From NCBI RefSeq assembly GCF_022201045.2, contig NC_068562.1, positions 15,933,001 to 15,997,000 on the forward strand: a DNA stretch of 64,000 nt, read 5' to 3'. Below are positions 36,570 through 49,656 of the stretch, piece by piece (positions within the stretch are counted from its first letter, which is position 1; the number at the start of each line of letters is the position of its first letter). This stretch comes from Citrus sinensis (lineage: Eukaryota; Streptophyta; Magnoliopsida; Sapindales; Rutaceae). Under the pieces are notes generated by a model. It had not been told where the DNA came from and made no database searches. It saw only the letters and a list, made by a program, of their open reading frames with translations. The position numbers and the translations under genes were made by a program.

Positions 36570-36927
36570 GGCTCCGTTTGGTACAACTTATTAAATAGAG
36601 CTTATAACAGTAGAGCTTATAGCAGTAGAGCTTATACCAATAAAGCTTTTGCATAAAAAGTCATTGGGTGTTTGGTTGTCAATAAAAAAAACACTTTTGA
36701 ACCATTAAACTATGTGATATTTTTTATATTATCTATTTTTAGAAAAGCTCTATAACCTCTACTCCCAAAAGCTCAAATTTTGGACTTTTACTAGTAGAGG
36801 TAAATTAGCTTATTTAAGCTAAAAAAACTCTACTAAAAAAATAACCAAACACCATAAAAAATTAAAAAAATTGCTTATACGATTAAATAAGCACTTATGG
36901 CTCTTAAATAAGCCATACCAAACAGGC
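36570..36927. mobile_element. MITE (358 bp) with GGC...TTTGGTA inverted ends
   Basis: The left end GGCTCCGTTTGGTA and the right end TACCAAACAGGC are near-inverse copies, and ACTAA flanks both sides (36565-36569, 36928-36932). The core repeats AGAGCTTATA-type strings and has no ORF. It sits about 440 bp upstream of the EXO84B start codon. The superfamily is not certain. Confidence 0.7.
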
Positions 36928-37445
36928 ACTAAGTACCGGACGGTGAGTAGTAAGATATTTTTATAGTCTTTACATCTTGAAATAAATGTCTGTTTAGTTT
37001 TTATCTTTTAAAAAAAATCTTAAAATAATCATATTGTTAAAAATATTATAATATTATCCTTACTTTTTTCTGCAAAATTATTCTTTTGATAATCTTTAAA
37101 ATAATTTTTATTTACAATCATCAAATTAACTTTAAGAGCAAAATAATAGCAAGAAATTTTCGCATTAATTTTTATGTACTTTTTTGATTAATTTGATGAA
37201 TTAACATTTTTTAGACCCAATATTATTGCAAGGATATTTTCGTAAAAATTGAGAAAAAGTGAGGATAGAACTGTAATATATTTAACAATAGACGTGTCTT
37301 AAGATAGTTTTTAAAATATGAGAACTTAATGGACACTTGACCCAAAATATGAGGATTAAACTAGCATTTAACAAAATTTTATATGGAGTCTATTTTTTTA
37401 ATAAATGACAACAATTCCTTAATTGAGTTAATTGTGTTTTTAACT

Positions 37446-37496
<51 letters not shown>

Positions 37497-37499
37497 TCT
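36928..37499. other. Intergenic AT-rich DNA with (TAA)n microsatellite
   Basis: A run of ATA/TAA units lies at about 37448-37494. Nothing else recognised. Confidence 0.5.
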
Positions 37500-37819
37500 T
37501 AAGAACAAAAGAATAGTTTAAATTCACATTGATTTGAAAGAATACCATGAACTTAGTAGGTTCAGACTCGTTAATTTTGTGAAATGCCGAGAATTAATTA
37601 AATGTAGAAACTAATGTAGAGCTTTAAAAACTGAAAAATATTATTAAACTCAAATATGCCTTCAAAGACTATAAGAAATGACTATTTATACTACTAGTAA
37701 TTTTCATAAACCATAAATAAAAAGAAAAACAAAGTCATAAACTAATAAGAAAAAGAACAATAAATTTTAGATAATGAGAAAACTAATCTAAATAAGATAA
37801 GCATTCCTAACTTGCATCA
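37500..37819 (-). repeat. Probable 3' LTR fragment of the gypsy element
   Basis: It aligns by eye with 46345-46649 over about 300 bases, sharing TATTTATACTAC, ATTATTAAACTCAAAT-like and CTTGCATCA / TTTGCATCA blocks, with many point differences. The similarity stops near the (TAA)n run at 37495, so the low-coordinate end is probably lost. Confidence 0.6.
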
Positions 37820-40508
37820 TTTCCCCAAGAGGGAGAAAATTCACCCTCGAATTTGGATGGTCATTAGTGGCATCTTTATCATAATCACCTTTGAAAAGAA
37901 TAAGATGCGTGTAACTTAATACAGTTGCGGTGCGGATCAGACTAGGAAGCTTCAGTTTATAGTTATTAGGATTTATCTTCTCTATAACCTCTAAATGTCT
38001 GATTTCCCTTACTAAAAACTAGTTGTACTCTCAAACTAAGAATTGGTCTTTGGTTAGGACAACCTAAACAAGATCACCCACCTTAAATTCTAGAGCTCGA
38101 CACTTTTTGTTTGCCCCAAATTTATAACATTCAATGGACTTCATTAAAGACTCTTGTGCTGCTAAATGAATTTTTTAAAGTTACTCAATAAATCTTCTTA
38201 TAATGACATGTGCCGAACTCTACAGGGCGACTTTACTGCAACTCATATATCATTTTAAATATCTCTTTACAATCAATAAAATTCAATCCTTAAAACAAAA
38301 TTATTAGACTGTAGTGGAAGAATTTAAAAATTTATGTCAAACCATCTATTGATCTCAATCTTAATTTCTAGAAATCACAATAAAGTATAATGAGTATAAA
38401 ATTCAATAAGCAAACTAGTTTTTCATATACATACTTATAAATAATGTAGAAAATACAAGATAAAGTGAGAATTATAGCAAATGGAGCTCAAATTTGGATT
38501 CAGAGCTATCAAATTAGGGGGAAACCCTCTATTTATAGATACAATGGGTAAATGATGGCCATCAGATGAAAACAATTCATACGCTCAAGATTGCGCCACG
38601 TGGCAAGTTTTGATTGACTAGAATGCATCATCAGTCAACACTACATCAGTGTTTCAGTCCAATAAGATGCTGCCACATCATTAATCAACACCACATTAGT
38701 ATTACAGTCCAATAGCATCTTGCCACATTATTGGTCAACGCCATATAATCAGTCAATGCCACATAATCAGTTAATTCTACATCATTGGTCCAATAGAATG
38801 TTGTCACGTCATCGGTCAATGCCACATCATCGTGCCATATATGTGAACAGTGCCATACTTGTGAATAGTACCGTATACTTGAATAATATTGTATAAGTGA
38901 ACAATACCAAATACCTTTTTGTGATCCTAAAGTTTTCGACTATTCCGAGTTAAAAAATGCCATCCGTTTTGCTGTCTGATTTCTTGTTAGTCATGAAATG
39001 GCCAAAATATCTCAAAAATACTTAAATTATAATAAAACACGCATAATAAAGTCTTAGATGATTTAAACACATAAAAGTGGAAATATTAGTGAGACTTGGA
39101 GTATAAAATGACAATTTTACCCCGTATAAATATGCATTCTTCACTACTCAACACACCTCCCAATCAGCTTATTACTATTTACTGGTCCTTAGCAAATTAA
39201 GCGATAAAATCTAACAAAATTCAAATTGAAACATGCTTACCAAATAAATGAACTTTTTGAAAAATTGTATTCTTCCCATTTGCTACTCAACAATTAATAA
39301 AAAATTCAGCTACCCATCTTTAGTGCTTAGTAGTGTTTAACAAAATGATTATGGGGTTTGGTCAAAATAAAGCAATACTTTCATTCTTACCGTCTCATTG
39401 GAGTTTCTTCCGTAGGTAGCAAGTTTATTTATATTATATCTCTAACCTACTCTAACTGTTTTATGCGAATACTCTCTACTTGCTAAGACATGAGGCCCGA
39501 TTACTAAGTAAGAGTTCGCACAATCTTGATCAGCTCTCACTGTTTGACATGAATATTCTCTGCTTACTAAGGCAGGAGACCCATTTACTAAGTGAGAATG
39601 TCTTTTTTTTTTCTTTTTCTTTTTTGGTAAAATGACCACTACCTTTAGGTGTTGCTCACAAATGAAACGAAATGATTAGGTATTACAAAATCTCAACTTA
39701 CCACCATCATCACTTTTCGTGTGTGTGTATCTAGATTGGTTTGTTGGATCACTTAAGATGGCCAATGTAGACAAAAAGGGTTAGCCAATAACATTAGAAA
39801 ATTTTCAAAAATTTAGTTTTTTTTACTACTAAATGCCTAGACTAGGAAGATGTGTTTATAGAGTAACTAAACATCATATTCACCCATCTTTGACTAAAAA
39901 ATTTAGAAATAATTAGTAAAAATACGGAAGCACAACTATTTTTTATTCTACATTTGTCAACTATTCACTCCCCTCCAATTAGAACGAAATATTGTCTTCA
40001 ATATCTTGAAAGAAAGAAATAGAATTTAGAAGATATCACCTGAAAATTGTAATAGAAAATATTTACAAACGGAGAGTTAAATTTAATTTGTACTTTTTAC
40101 TACTATCGCTACTATCATTAGTCGACTAATCCAATGTAAGAGTCTTTGGATCTAGATCTGGTTCTAATATGTAAACTTTTAAAAGATCAAGTAACTCATT
40201 AGTAGTAAGATCACAAATATAACTCGTGGCTCATTTATTCAAAAGCAAACAGTAAAAAGAAACAAATAGTGATTAGATAGAATCACACCATTAAAAGCAA
40301 TAATGCAAACAATAAATCAAAAGGATATGTACTGGTAGTTGTGATTGTAGCTCATATCTTCCTCTGATTTTACGTTTAGAAATGACTTGAACGCCCTCTA
40401 TGGGTCGAGGATATGCTTCCCATCCAGTTTTCTTATAAACTAGCCAACATGGTTGTTTACAGTCAGAAACCTAAGACTGTATCGTGCACATTCTTTTTAG
40501 AATAATGG
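37820..40508. other. Retroelement-derived non-coding stretch with repeats
   Basis: No open coding region. About 38600-38870 is a set of degenerate direct repeats with CCACATCATC / GGTCAA / CAGTCCAAT words, which resembles LTR-type sequence. Around 38280-39130 may be part of another worn LTR. No gene seen. Confidence 0.4.
39455..39605. repeat. Two-copy direct repeat, 84-bp spacing
   Basis: The copies at 39455 and 39539 share ACTGTTT, ATACTCTC/ATATTCTC, ACTTGCTAAG/GCTTACTAAG, GAGGCCC/GAGACCC and TTACTAAGT. Confidence 0.7.
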
Positions 40509-40959
40509 TCATAAGTAGGAAATTGCACGCTGTACATATCTACTGAGATGCGTTTCAAGAGATAAAAAGATATCATCCAATGACTTATTATTCAAGCCAT
40601 CCCTAATGAATTTAATCTTATCTTCCTTTTTATTAGACATCATTCCCAAAGAAGTGCATGATTTTTTTCTAGCATTGCATTCTAGAACACTTGTGACAAG
40701 AAATTGGTAGCAGTGCAACTCTTCGTTTTCTTGCATAATTTTCTTTCCCATAACTAGGCATATAAGCAACATATTTAAAAGGTAATTCCCCTGTTAATCG
40801 TACTTTGGCTTCAATTAACCAACAAATGTCGATAGAGATGTTATTCTTCACGAGTAGGCACATACGTTCGGACCAAACTTTATAAATTGTGAGAAGTGCA
40901 TTTTGAGGAAGAGAGGGAAATTGCTTGCAAAGCTTTGCAAGAGATGTGTTCTTATCCAT
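40509..40959 (-). other. Unrecognised open stretches near the gypsy remnant
   Basis: Two overlapping minus-strand open frames (87 and 96 codons) lie downstream of the integrase remnant. I do not recognise either one. They may belong to the 3' part of the retroelement or be chance frames. Confidence 0.25.
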
Positions 40960-41513
40960 ACCTTGGCTGGAGAATATCAGTTATTGTGGAAAACTAAAAG
41001 AACCAACTTCAATAGTCATGGGGTACTCTTATCCACCAATTAATCGGGCTGACAAATGATAAAAACACATGTGAAAGCAAACAAAAAATAAAAACCCACT
41101 ATGTAGAAAGTGGGATGTTAACTCACCGTCATCCTCTTATTGAATTTACCTTAAGTTCTAATTGGATTTCATAGATACCACCTTTTATTTCACTGAGTTA
41201 TCTTTGTAGATCTTCAACATTGGATATTAATGTTGGTGGTCGTAGATCCTAAACAGGATGTGATTGACAACATTAGGTGACGCTTTACACATAGAAGTCA
41301 CTTGAGGTGATTGAAGAGGATTTGTCTCACTGAGCTACTCATGATTTATAACACAAGTGATGAGAGAGATTTATATCACAAGTGACGAGAGAGAAAATAT
41401 AATTGTTAAATAACACACTTTATAGGAAACAAACAAATTAATTAGTAAAGAAAAAATAAAAAAAATTAAATCACCGAAAAAAATGAAAATAGTTTTAGTC
41501 CATATTTGGTGGG

Positions 41514-41783
41514 TCACTTACATCTATTGCGCTGTTTTCTCCATGTGGTTGGTACTCGTGATATGACTTTATATCTCTGACTATTAACTTTAAAAATTAC
41601 ACTATTATTTGGATTCTTAAGTTTAATGGCCCCATATGGAAAAATAATGTGGACAATAAATGGACTAGACCATCGAGAGTGAATTTTACCTAGGGAGACG
41701 TGCAAGCGAGAATTGAATAAAACTACTTTATGACTTAATGTGAATGATTTTCTCATAATTTGCTTGTCATAAAAGACTTTCAT
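41514..41783 (-). pseudogene. Gypsy integrase C-terminal remnant
   Basis: The minus-strand frame shows KVFYDKQIMRKSFTLSHKVV, SRWSSPFIV and PYGAIKLKNP, the pattern of the basic C-terminal part of plant gypsy integrases just after the catalytic core. The frame upstream continues past a stop (LEGLHND, stop, NAKDYKKRM). The catalytic core is absent, so it is dead. Confidence 0.7.
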
Positions 41784-41833
41784 CCGCTTTTTGTAATCCT
41801 TAGCATTTTAATCATTGTGAAGCCCCTCAAGTT

Positions 41834-42817
41834 CTACCAACTGTAATCTCTTTTTTGAACAACAAATGGGGTAAATAATACCTGCATTGTTTTGCTTGTC
41901 GTCAAGGTAGGATGAGATGATTTCTGCCAATTGTTTTCTTCTCCCAAGAATGCATGCTCTAAAATGTTAGGTAACGGATTGTGCATGAATTTTGGTGATG
42001 ATTCCGATGATGGGATAAAATTTTCCTCTGATGGTGTCAATTGCTCTATCATTGACTTCCAGTTGTCAATATCCATACGTGCTAATGAATGCAGTAAGGC
42101 ATTGACTTGATTAATTGATTTGTTATTATTAAAATTCAAATCAAAGTGAGTTAAACATGTTTGTAGAAGGTCATCACTGAGGTTAAAATGACAAGTATGA
42201 TAAATTAATTCTTCAATTAAATCCACATCTACAATTCCTTTGTCTTTATGAGGGGTTTGCTTGACAATGTTAAAGATATTCAACGCCATGGTCATGTTGC
42301 CAAACGACAACTACATATTTCTAGTCCTGCATTGAATGTGTGCATCAACAGTTGCCAAGAAAGGTCGACCTAAGATAATGGGGATGTGGTTCTTCAGATA
42401 TTACACTAGTTGAGTATCAATCACAATGAAATCAACGGAAAAATAAAATTTGTCTACTTAAATAAGTACATCCTCCATAATACTGCGAGGTATTTTCATG
42501 GATTGATCTGCAAGTTGCAATGCAACTGGAGTTAAGTGTAATATTCTCAGTCCAAGTTTCACAAACACTGAATAAGATAAAATATTTACACTAGCTCCTA
42601 AATCCAACAAAACATTGTCAAATGTGTGATTCCTTATGCTATATGAGATGTCAGGGCAGTTTAGGTCGTTGTATTTTGAAGGAACTTTATGGTGGAGTAT
42701 AGAACTAAAATTTTCTGTTAAAAATGCCTTCTTTTGAACATGAACAATTCTTTTTTTAGTATAAAAATCTTTGAGAAACTTGGTATAAGAGAACACTTGT
42801 TTAATAGCATCAAGCAA
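41834..42817 (-). pseudogene. Gypsy aspartic protease and linker remnant
   Basis: The 42458-42817 piece carries the aspartic protease active site as DLGAS, followed by VNILSYSVFVKLGL, LQLADQSMKIPR and MEDVLI, a typical plant gypsy arrangement. After a gap with stops, 41834-42310 continues with LSFGNMTMALNIFN and IVDVDLIEELI, the linker found between protease and reverse transcriptase in such elements. The open frame ends at about 41834 and no reverse transcriptase follows, so a large deletion joins it almost directly to the integrase tail. Confidence 0.75.
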
Positions 42818-43439
42818 AAGGATGTTAATATTGACATGTTTAAAGATTTCAATAATATCACCTGTGGTATTTCCCTTCTTTACTTTAGCTAACCCTGAAG
42901 AAAAGGAGCTTTGGGGATGTATTTTCGTGGGTTGTTTTCTTCTTTCTCCTTTTATGGAGAGTCTTCAAAGTCTAAGGATACAACTTGAGTTGTTTTTGTC
43001 ATCGACATTTCTACTTTATTGTCAACTTTTTTGCCTTTTCGCAGGATCATGACGGCTTTGACCTCTTCAAAATGTTGGGATAAACTTGTACTCACTTCAT
43101 GCACTCTTTTAGGATTAGGCACTGACTAGCTTATGAATTTTCCTTTTTCGACCATCATCGCCAAGGTTTGAATTGAAAAAGTAAGTTCGCCCACCTTCTT
43201 TTCGAGGTTCGAAATTGATTGGGCTTGTGAATTGAAGCCAAATCTTAATTGATTGGTGTTGTGAATTGAAGCCAACTCTTATTTCATTCCGCAGCTCACA
43301 ATTTTATGATTTTGTTGTTCTATTGTGGTGTGAGTAAAATTTTTTAGACTTTGGAATGCCTTCTCCCATGGTTTGACTTGTGAGTGGTTCTAGTTCTAAT
43401 TATATGGTCTAATGGTAGTTGAGATACTTGAAGAGTTTG

Positions 43440-43830
43440 ATGAACTTGTTGCATTGGTGGAGCTGGAGCTGTTGTTCCGTTCTGTTAGAATCCTTGAGAC
43501 CACGAAAAGTTGGGATAGTCTCTCCATCTAGGATTATAAGTATCAGAGTAAGGCTTGTAGTTTGACTGCTTTCCTATCACATTTATGACATTGGCTTGAT
43601 CTGGGTATGAATCATAGTCAAATTGGTTGTAGGCTTATGACTCTGTTGACTTGGTAGTCGTCAACGATGCTATTTAGCAAGAAAGTCCTTCAATTATATT
43701 TTTGACTTATTTGATTTCTGATCTTGACTCGCCAAAATGGATTTCATTTACTTCCTTGATTCTTCTCATATTCCTAAATGATCGACTCTGCTATTGGGAA
43801 TTACTAGCTTGTCGCTGGAAGAAATTCAAA
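43440..43830 (-). pseudogene. Gypsy gag C-terminal remnant
   Basis: The minus-strand translation contains YSDTYNPRWRDYPNFSWSQ, a string diagnostic of the gag C-terminus of a large plant gypsy group, followed by a stop and an Ala/Pro/Gln-rich stretch. Several stops interrupt it. Confidence 0.65.
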
Positions 43831-44267
43831 ATCTTAGAATAAAAAAAATACTAATACAAGCAATTCCTTACTTGAAAAGTTTGATATCACATTTCAGAAT
43901 AAAAATAAACAAAACAAAAGTTTCATTACCCAAATTCACATGAACATCATCACCAACTTTGGTACCACAGAATAAGGATTCCCCTAATTCCGCCGAGCCC
44001 CTTCACCTATAAAATTCTGCAACCCTCTTAGAAAATGTAGAAGCAAAATAAGTTTTTGTCTTGGCTGACAATTCTAAGCAGCCCTATATATGTTCTTGTA
44101 CGTATAATACCAACAAACGCATGAGAAGATTTATCAGACTTTTTGAAATATATTTTAAGACTAATAGGACCATGAATGTAAATACCAACAAGAGCATCGA
44201 AGGAAAAAGAAAGAAACACCACCAACCTCAAGAAAATCTCTATGCATCTTTTCCTCTGCTACAATAG

Positions 44268-46344
44268 CTTTATCAAGAATTCCACCTGATGTTGCACTAG
44301 TGAAAAAATTATATTCTATGACTAAATAATTGGTACCTTTAAAGTTTACAGTTAACTAAATTACTAATGACGCTTAGGAGATTCTCTCCACAAATGACGA
44401 TTAAGAGATTCTCTCCACAAATTATTCAAGAAAAAATTACTAATGACAATTAACAGATTCTCTCCACAAGTTATTCAAGAAATTTTTGCAGATAATATCA
44501 ATTAGATTTTGCAACATTTTTTTAATATTCTTTTCATTCCTACTGAAGTATCAAACAATACCAGCCACAATGCAAACTCATGGCATTACTTGAGTAGTAA
44601 CTTAACCATTTGTCACAAGTTGTACAAGACTCTTCAATCCAAAAGAGGGCTGAATTGTAGACTAAAACCTAGGCCTATTATTAAAAGCCCAAAAGTGCAC
44701 TATTAACTAGATTTGTAAATTTCTTGAATGCTAAAACTAAAAAGTTCATTCATATGAAGTTATAAGTTTTGGCCTCACTGTTCTACTCATCCTTATCTCG
44801 CTTAATTTAGCTGATTAATAGAGCAGGTTCTAGAACACAACAAATGTTTCTAAAAATTGATAAATGACAAAATTCTACAATGAATTATTGTAATACTAAG
44901 ACACAAGATTACCCAGAAATGTAACAGAACTTTTAACAAACACATGGAATGCAAAGCCTAGATCTAACAAATGCAAAAAACAAAAAAAAATCATTATGCA
45001 AGAGTTGGAAAAATATCTTAATTATATTGTATTTAGATTTATAATCACACATTGAATAAGAGAAACAATCAAACAAAACAATAATATTGCAAAAAGACTT
45101 GAAACCCACAAAAAAATCATGCTTAGGGTTTCAAAGAGATGAGAATCGTGAAGCTCATGTCGAAGATAGTTGAGATAACTACGAAGTTCAACATCACTCA
45201 CTAGAAATCACTGAGAAATAGGTAAAGCTTGTTAGCGAATTAGTGTGAGTTTCTAGGATTCTCGGTGGCTAGGGTTTGGGTTGTCGTCGACAGGTAAGGT
45301 TTGGTTTCAATTTAAGACTAAATTCAATTCTGCTGTAGCAAAGAGAGACGACAACGGTTTACCGGCAAGCCAATAACAGTGAGGGTTGTCATTGTCGGTG
45401 AGGAGTGAGCTACGTTCGAGATAGAAGCTTTAGAGTAGTGAGTGTGGTCTTAACATGTTGAAAGATTAATAAGGGTATGAAACAACGCCGTTTCACTTTT
45501 TTCTTTGTTTTAATATTGTTTTATTTTTATTATTTAAAATTTTTAAAATTTCAGTCAAATATAAAGTCAAAATAAAATCTATCATAATTTTTTAATAGAC
45601 AATAAATGAGAGTTTGGATGTCTTTTTTAAAATATTAAGTAATTTTTTATCTTTTATCTAAACGTTAGGGGTGTCTGAGTCGTTTTCCTATAAAATTATA
45701 CAAAAAGAGATGCTACACATTGTCCTCCTATCCTAACTAGCCTAGGAAAATAAATACGATTGAAACGAATTATTTAACACAGAGAATGACAGCAACTATC
45801 ATTATTACTTTGATTCATCCAAAGCAAAATTTTCCAACCTCGTTCTTTACATAGCATTGTATGTGAGGAAAATATGAAAATACTCGCAACAACCTTCATA
45901 ACGTCGTCGTTTACAGCATGAAGTTAGTACGGTGCAGCACCACTTCCATTAATTAAACCACATGGTGATGATGCACAGTAACATGCCCCCTTGTGGGCTT
46001 TCCGAACTTTATCACTAGGCTCCTCATAATTATTTGAAAAATAGAAAATATCATATATTTTTATGGAAAATTTTCACGTATAGAGCTTTCTTAATCATTT
46101 CTTAATTTTTATTTTTCTACATACATTTTTTTCTTAAACTAGAATAAGATCCGCCTATCAAGATTGATATCCTGGATGCTCATGTCAACATTCTGTCTTG
46201 TTTTCCGGTGTGTGAAAAATAGAAGGGATTCTCTCCCATGGACTATGAATCCAAGAGACAAAGTTTGTATGATCATATAGTTATGTGATACAATAAAAGT
46301 TTAATGTTCTACTATTCCGTTAATTCTTCAAAATACCAAACTGA
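44268..46344. other. No gene seen; includes a three-copy short repeat
   Basis: Copies at 44362, 44393 and 44439 share ATGACGATTAAGAGATTCTC-like and CCACAA...TTATTCAAG words. The stretch at 45130-45480 is GC-richer, but no protein family is recognised. If the gypsy LTR reading is right, this lies between the 5' LTR and gag. Confidence 0.4.
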
Positions 46345-46649
46345 GGCACAATTTAAAATCAGGTTGATTCAAAAAAAAATACTGTGAACCTAGGGGGTTA
46401 AGACTTGTTAATTCCACAGAATACCGAAAATTGACTAAACTCAAAAACTCACACAGAGCTTTGAAATACTGAAATATTATTGAACTCAAATCTACCTTTA
46501 AAAATTACAAGAGAGGACTATTTATACTACGAGCAATTATCCTAAACCATGAAGAAAAAGGAAAAAAAATTTCCTAAACTAATAAGAACAATAAGTTTAG
46601 ACAATAAGAAAGCTAGTTTGAATAGGATAACAGTTCTTAATTTGCATCA
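46345..46649 (-). repeat. Probable 5' LTR segment of the gypsy element
   Basis: It matches 37500-37819 (see there). On the minus strand it starts TGATGCAAATTAAG. The LTR probably extends further toward lower coordinates, but its end was not fixed. Confidence 0.55.
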
Positions 46650-46960
46650 GTATGTCAAAAGCAAAAATATGATGAAATGGACATTATTCAAATAACAATC
46701 CAATATATTATGAAATTAATGCTTCAACAATTTTATTAAACTTAAATATGTTTTATTTTAAAGACCATACATATACTCCCAACATAATTCGTTGACATGA
46801 TCGACTTCCACTGTAGAGACCAATTGCCTTGACTATCCTGTTAGATACTTAATAAACACCAAGAACTTTAACCAGCTTCCTGTGGTTAATTTTATCTGAT
46901 AATAAATGAAAACTATTCAAAAGATTAACCAAACAATATCTAAGTGAAGAGCAAGTCTAA

Positions 46961-48938
46961 TCACACTGAGTATAGATCAAGAGGAAGTCGAGGCTTAGGA
47001 ACAACAAGAAGTGGATTTTTTCTGGTCGTTGAGCCACCAGATATTTCCTCCATATCTAAATCTTCTTTCTTCATATCACCAGGCAATTTCCATTCGAAAC
47101 CATGCAAAAGATTTGCTAAAGTTGATTGAACCATTTTTAGCCCTAGAGCATAACCAACGCACATCCTCCTCCCAGATCCAAATGGCAATAGCTCAAAATT
47201 ACGGCCTATAACATCAATCTCTTTTCCGATAAATCTCTCTGGATAAAACTCATTAGGTTTCTCCCATAGGGTTGGATCTCTCCCTATTGCCCATACATTA
47301 ACAACTATACGAGAGTTTTTGACAATGTCATAGCCAGCTACTTTGCAATTTTCTCTAGCTTTGTGAGGAACAAGACATGGTAGCGGAGGGTGGAGACGCA
47401 TGACTTCCTTAACAATTGCTTGTATGTACGGAAGGTTAACAATGTCTTTTTCTTCTACCCATTTGCTACGTCCAATTACTCTATCTAGCTCATCGGTTGC
47501 CTTCTGGATAACTTCTGGATTTTTTAAGAGCTCTGACATTGTCCATTCTAAGGCGACCGCCGCGGTTTCAAGTCCGCCAAATAAAAGATCCCGAAAATAA
47601 TCAAAATAATAAAAAGAATAATATGGTTCAGATTTTTAATGCAAGAGACACCTTGATAGTTGTATTCATGATGCTTGCTTTGGTAGGACAATGAACTATT
47701 ACTAAAATGTTAAAATCATTATAAACAAAATTACTTTTCATTTCAATGTACATATATGAAATTAATATTCGCACTAATATATTATGCCCAAAAATTACTA
47801 TTCGGATTTTTATTTTTTTCTTAAGAAAAAAAATATTTCATGAATCAAAATCAGATCCCTTTACTCTATCTATATGTGCATGTGAGTAGGGTCCCAACCC
47901 AAACATAACTACTTCAAATTGGATTTGCTGAAACAAATATGAAATTAAGTATATGCACAAAAAATCTAATTACCTGCATCGATGCCTTAATATGATCTCT
48001 TGATCTCTTTCTAGCTTAACTTCGAGAGTAGGATCATCAGCAAGCTGCAACAAAACATCGACCATATCATTGGTCCCACGTTCCTTAAATTTCCTCTTAC
48101 CGTGGCGCTCGTGCTCATCCAAAACATGCTCATAAAATTTATCAATCTTCTTCCTAGCGGCCTTCATTCTCTTGACATTCCCTTGTAAATCTAAGAAAGC
48201 AAGCCATGGAATTGCACCCCCTATATCTAAAACACCAGAAAGAAAGAACACTTCTTCTACGATCTCCGTGAGCTCTTTTGGAGTTACAACATTGTTTTCA
48301 TTTTCCTCAGTATACCTTTTTCCGAACAGCATCCGGCTCATTATGGCAAGATTGAACATGAAAACACACTCTTTCAAATGAACAGGAGTGGAATAAGAAG
48401 ATGATGATAATTTGTACAATTTACACATAAATGCTTTTCTTTCCTCTACCCTCATGTACTCAAATTGTGCTAAACGTTTTGGGCTAAGAAGCTCCGTCTT
48501 GTAAATTTTACGAGTTTGGCGCAAATGTGGACCATATGGTGCACCGGGCATAACTAGATAATCGTAGTTTGCGTGTTTCCCTGCAAGAATTTCTGGCCTA
48601 GTAGCAAAAGTAAGATCATGAGTTTTTAGAAAGAGTTCTGCTACTTCAGCTGATGAGCATACCACCATGATGTTTAAACCGAGTTTGAGCTGCATAAGGG
48701 GGCCATATTTTTGGGAGAGAGAATGGAAGGAGAGGTGAAGGTGCTCGCCGAGGAGGTTGAGATTTCCGATGAGGGGCCATGGCTTTGGACCGGGTGGTGG
48801 CAAGTAATTGAGCTTATTGCGAGAAAAATGTCGGTGAAATAACAAGAGGAGGACAGGCAGGAAAAAGGCAAGGACCGAGTACCACATAACTGAGTTTGGA
48901 GGATTATCAGCTGTGGCACTACTAGCAGGATCCTCCAT
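46961..48938 (-). pseudogene. CYP92-like cytochrome P450, two exons, with disabling changes
   Basis: The intact form would be a microsomal haem-thiolate monooxygenase of about 528 aa. Exon 1 is 47974-48938 and exon 2 is 46961-47590. Exon 1 has an N-terminal membrane anchor (about 18-36), a Pro-rich hinge LPPPGPKPWPLIGNL and a B-to-H-helix region ending ERGTNDMVDVLLQLADD. Exon 2 has the I-helix GGLETAA, KEVMRLHPP (ExxR), YPERF and PFGSGRRMCVG with the haem Cys. Overall the sequence most resembles CYP92 within clan 71. Two defects are visible: an 8-bp tandem duplication at 47993-48008 shifts the frame just before the intron, and the acceptor expected before 47590 reads CGG instead of CAG. Removing 8 bp makes exon 1 exactly 319 codons. 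Confidence 0.85.
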
Positions 48939-49327
48939 TCTTAGTATTAAAAAAAAAAAGATAAATAAAATCGGCACTGGATTCAAATTCAGTGTAACAT
49001 AATTGACTTTTATTATTATACATCTTTTATTTTTTGTTTTATGTATAAATATCATAGTTCATATTTATGTTACATGTTTTATACTTACGTCACATGCATG
49101 TTTCATGCAGAGGTGGAACTGCATGTTTGACACCGGCCTAATTATAAACAAAGCAGACCACTCAAGATGATTACAAAGACATACATATATTCACCACCCG
49201 ATCATATCCTACAAAATATATATGACTTCTTGCCTCACCACTTTAAAGAATACACCCAAAAGGTACAAAGTTGCATGAAGAAACTCTAACAAGAGCACTC
49301 TTCTATATTACACTATCAAAATCACCA
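48939..49327. other. Upstream region of the P450 pseudogene
   Basis: AT-rich; it would hold the former P450 promoter. No other feature seen. Confidence 0.4.
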
Positions 49328-49656
49328 CCATTTTCTGGGAAATTTACAAAAATAACCATTAATATTTTATTATTTTCGTAATTAACCCTCTCAACTTTTT
49401 TCTATCAACATTAGCCAAACACAAGCCTTTCTTCCCAAATTACCCTTCTTTACAGAACAAAACCAACATTGTTTCTCCCATCTCGCCAAACCAAAAGCAG
49501 CTTTTCATTCTTGAATCATCAGCCAACGGCGACCGCAAAAGACAACTGTGAAAGTGATATCCGATCATAATCTATCCAGATTCAACACAAATCGACATCA
49601 CTTACTGGTATGAATTATTTTCTGAACTTACTGAACTGAGTCGGGTGAATCTGAAT

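Larger units (their letters stand above)
37500..46649 (-). mobile_element. Decayed Ty3/gypsy retrotransposon region
   Basis: Two related segments, 37500-37819 and 46345-46649, look like LTR copies in minus orientation; each starts TGATGCAA on the minus strand. Next to the low-coordinate copy, TTGGGGAAA precedes TGATG, as a polypurine tract would. Between them lie, in minus-strand order, a gag piece (about 43440-43830), protease and linker (41834-42817) and an integrase C-terminal piece (41514-41783). Reverse transcriptase, RNase H and the integrase core were not found. No TSD was found, and several other repeats lie inside, so it may be a composite of several insertions. Confidence 0.55.
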
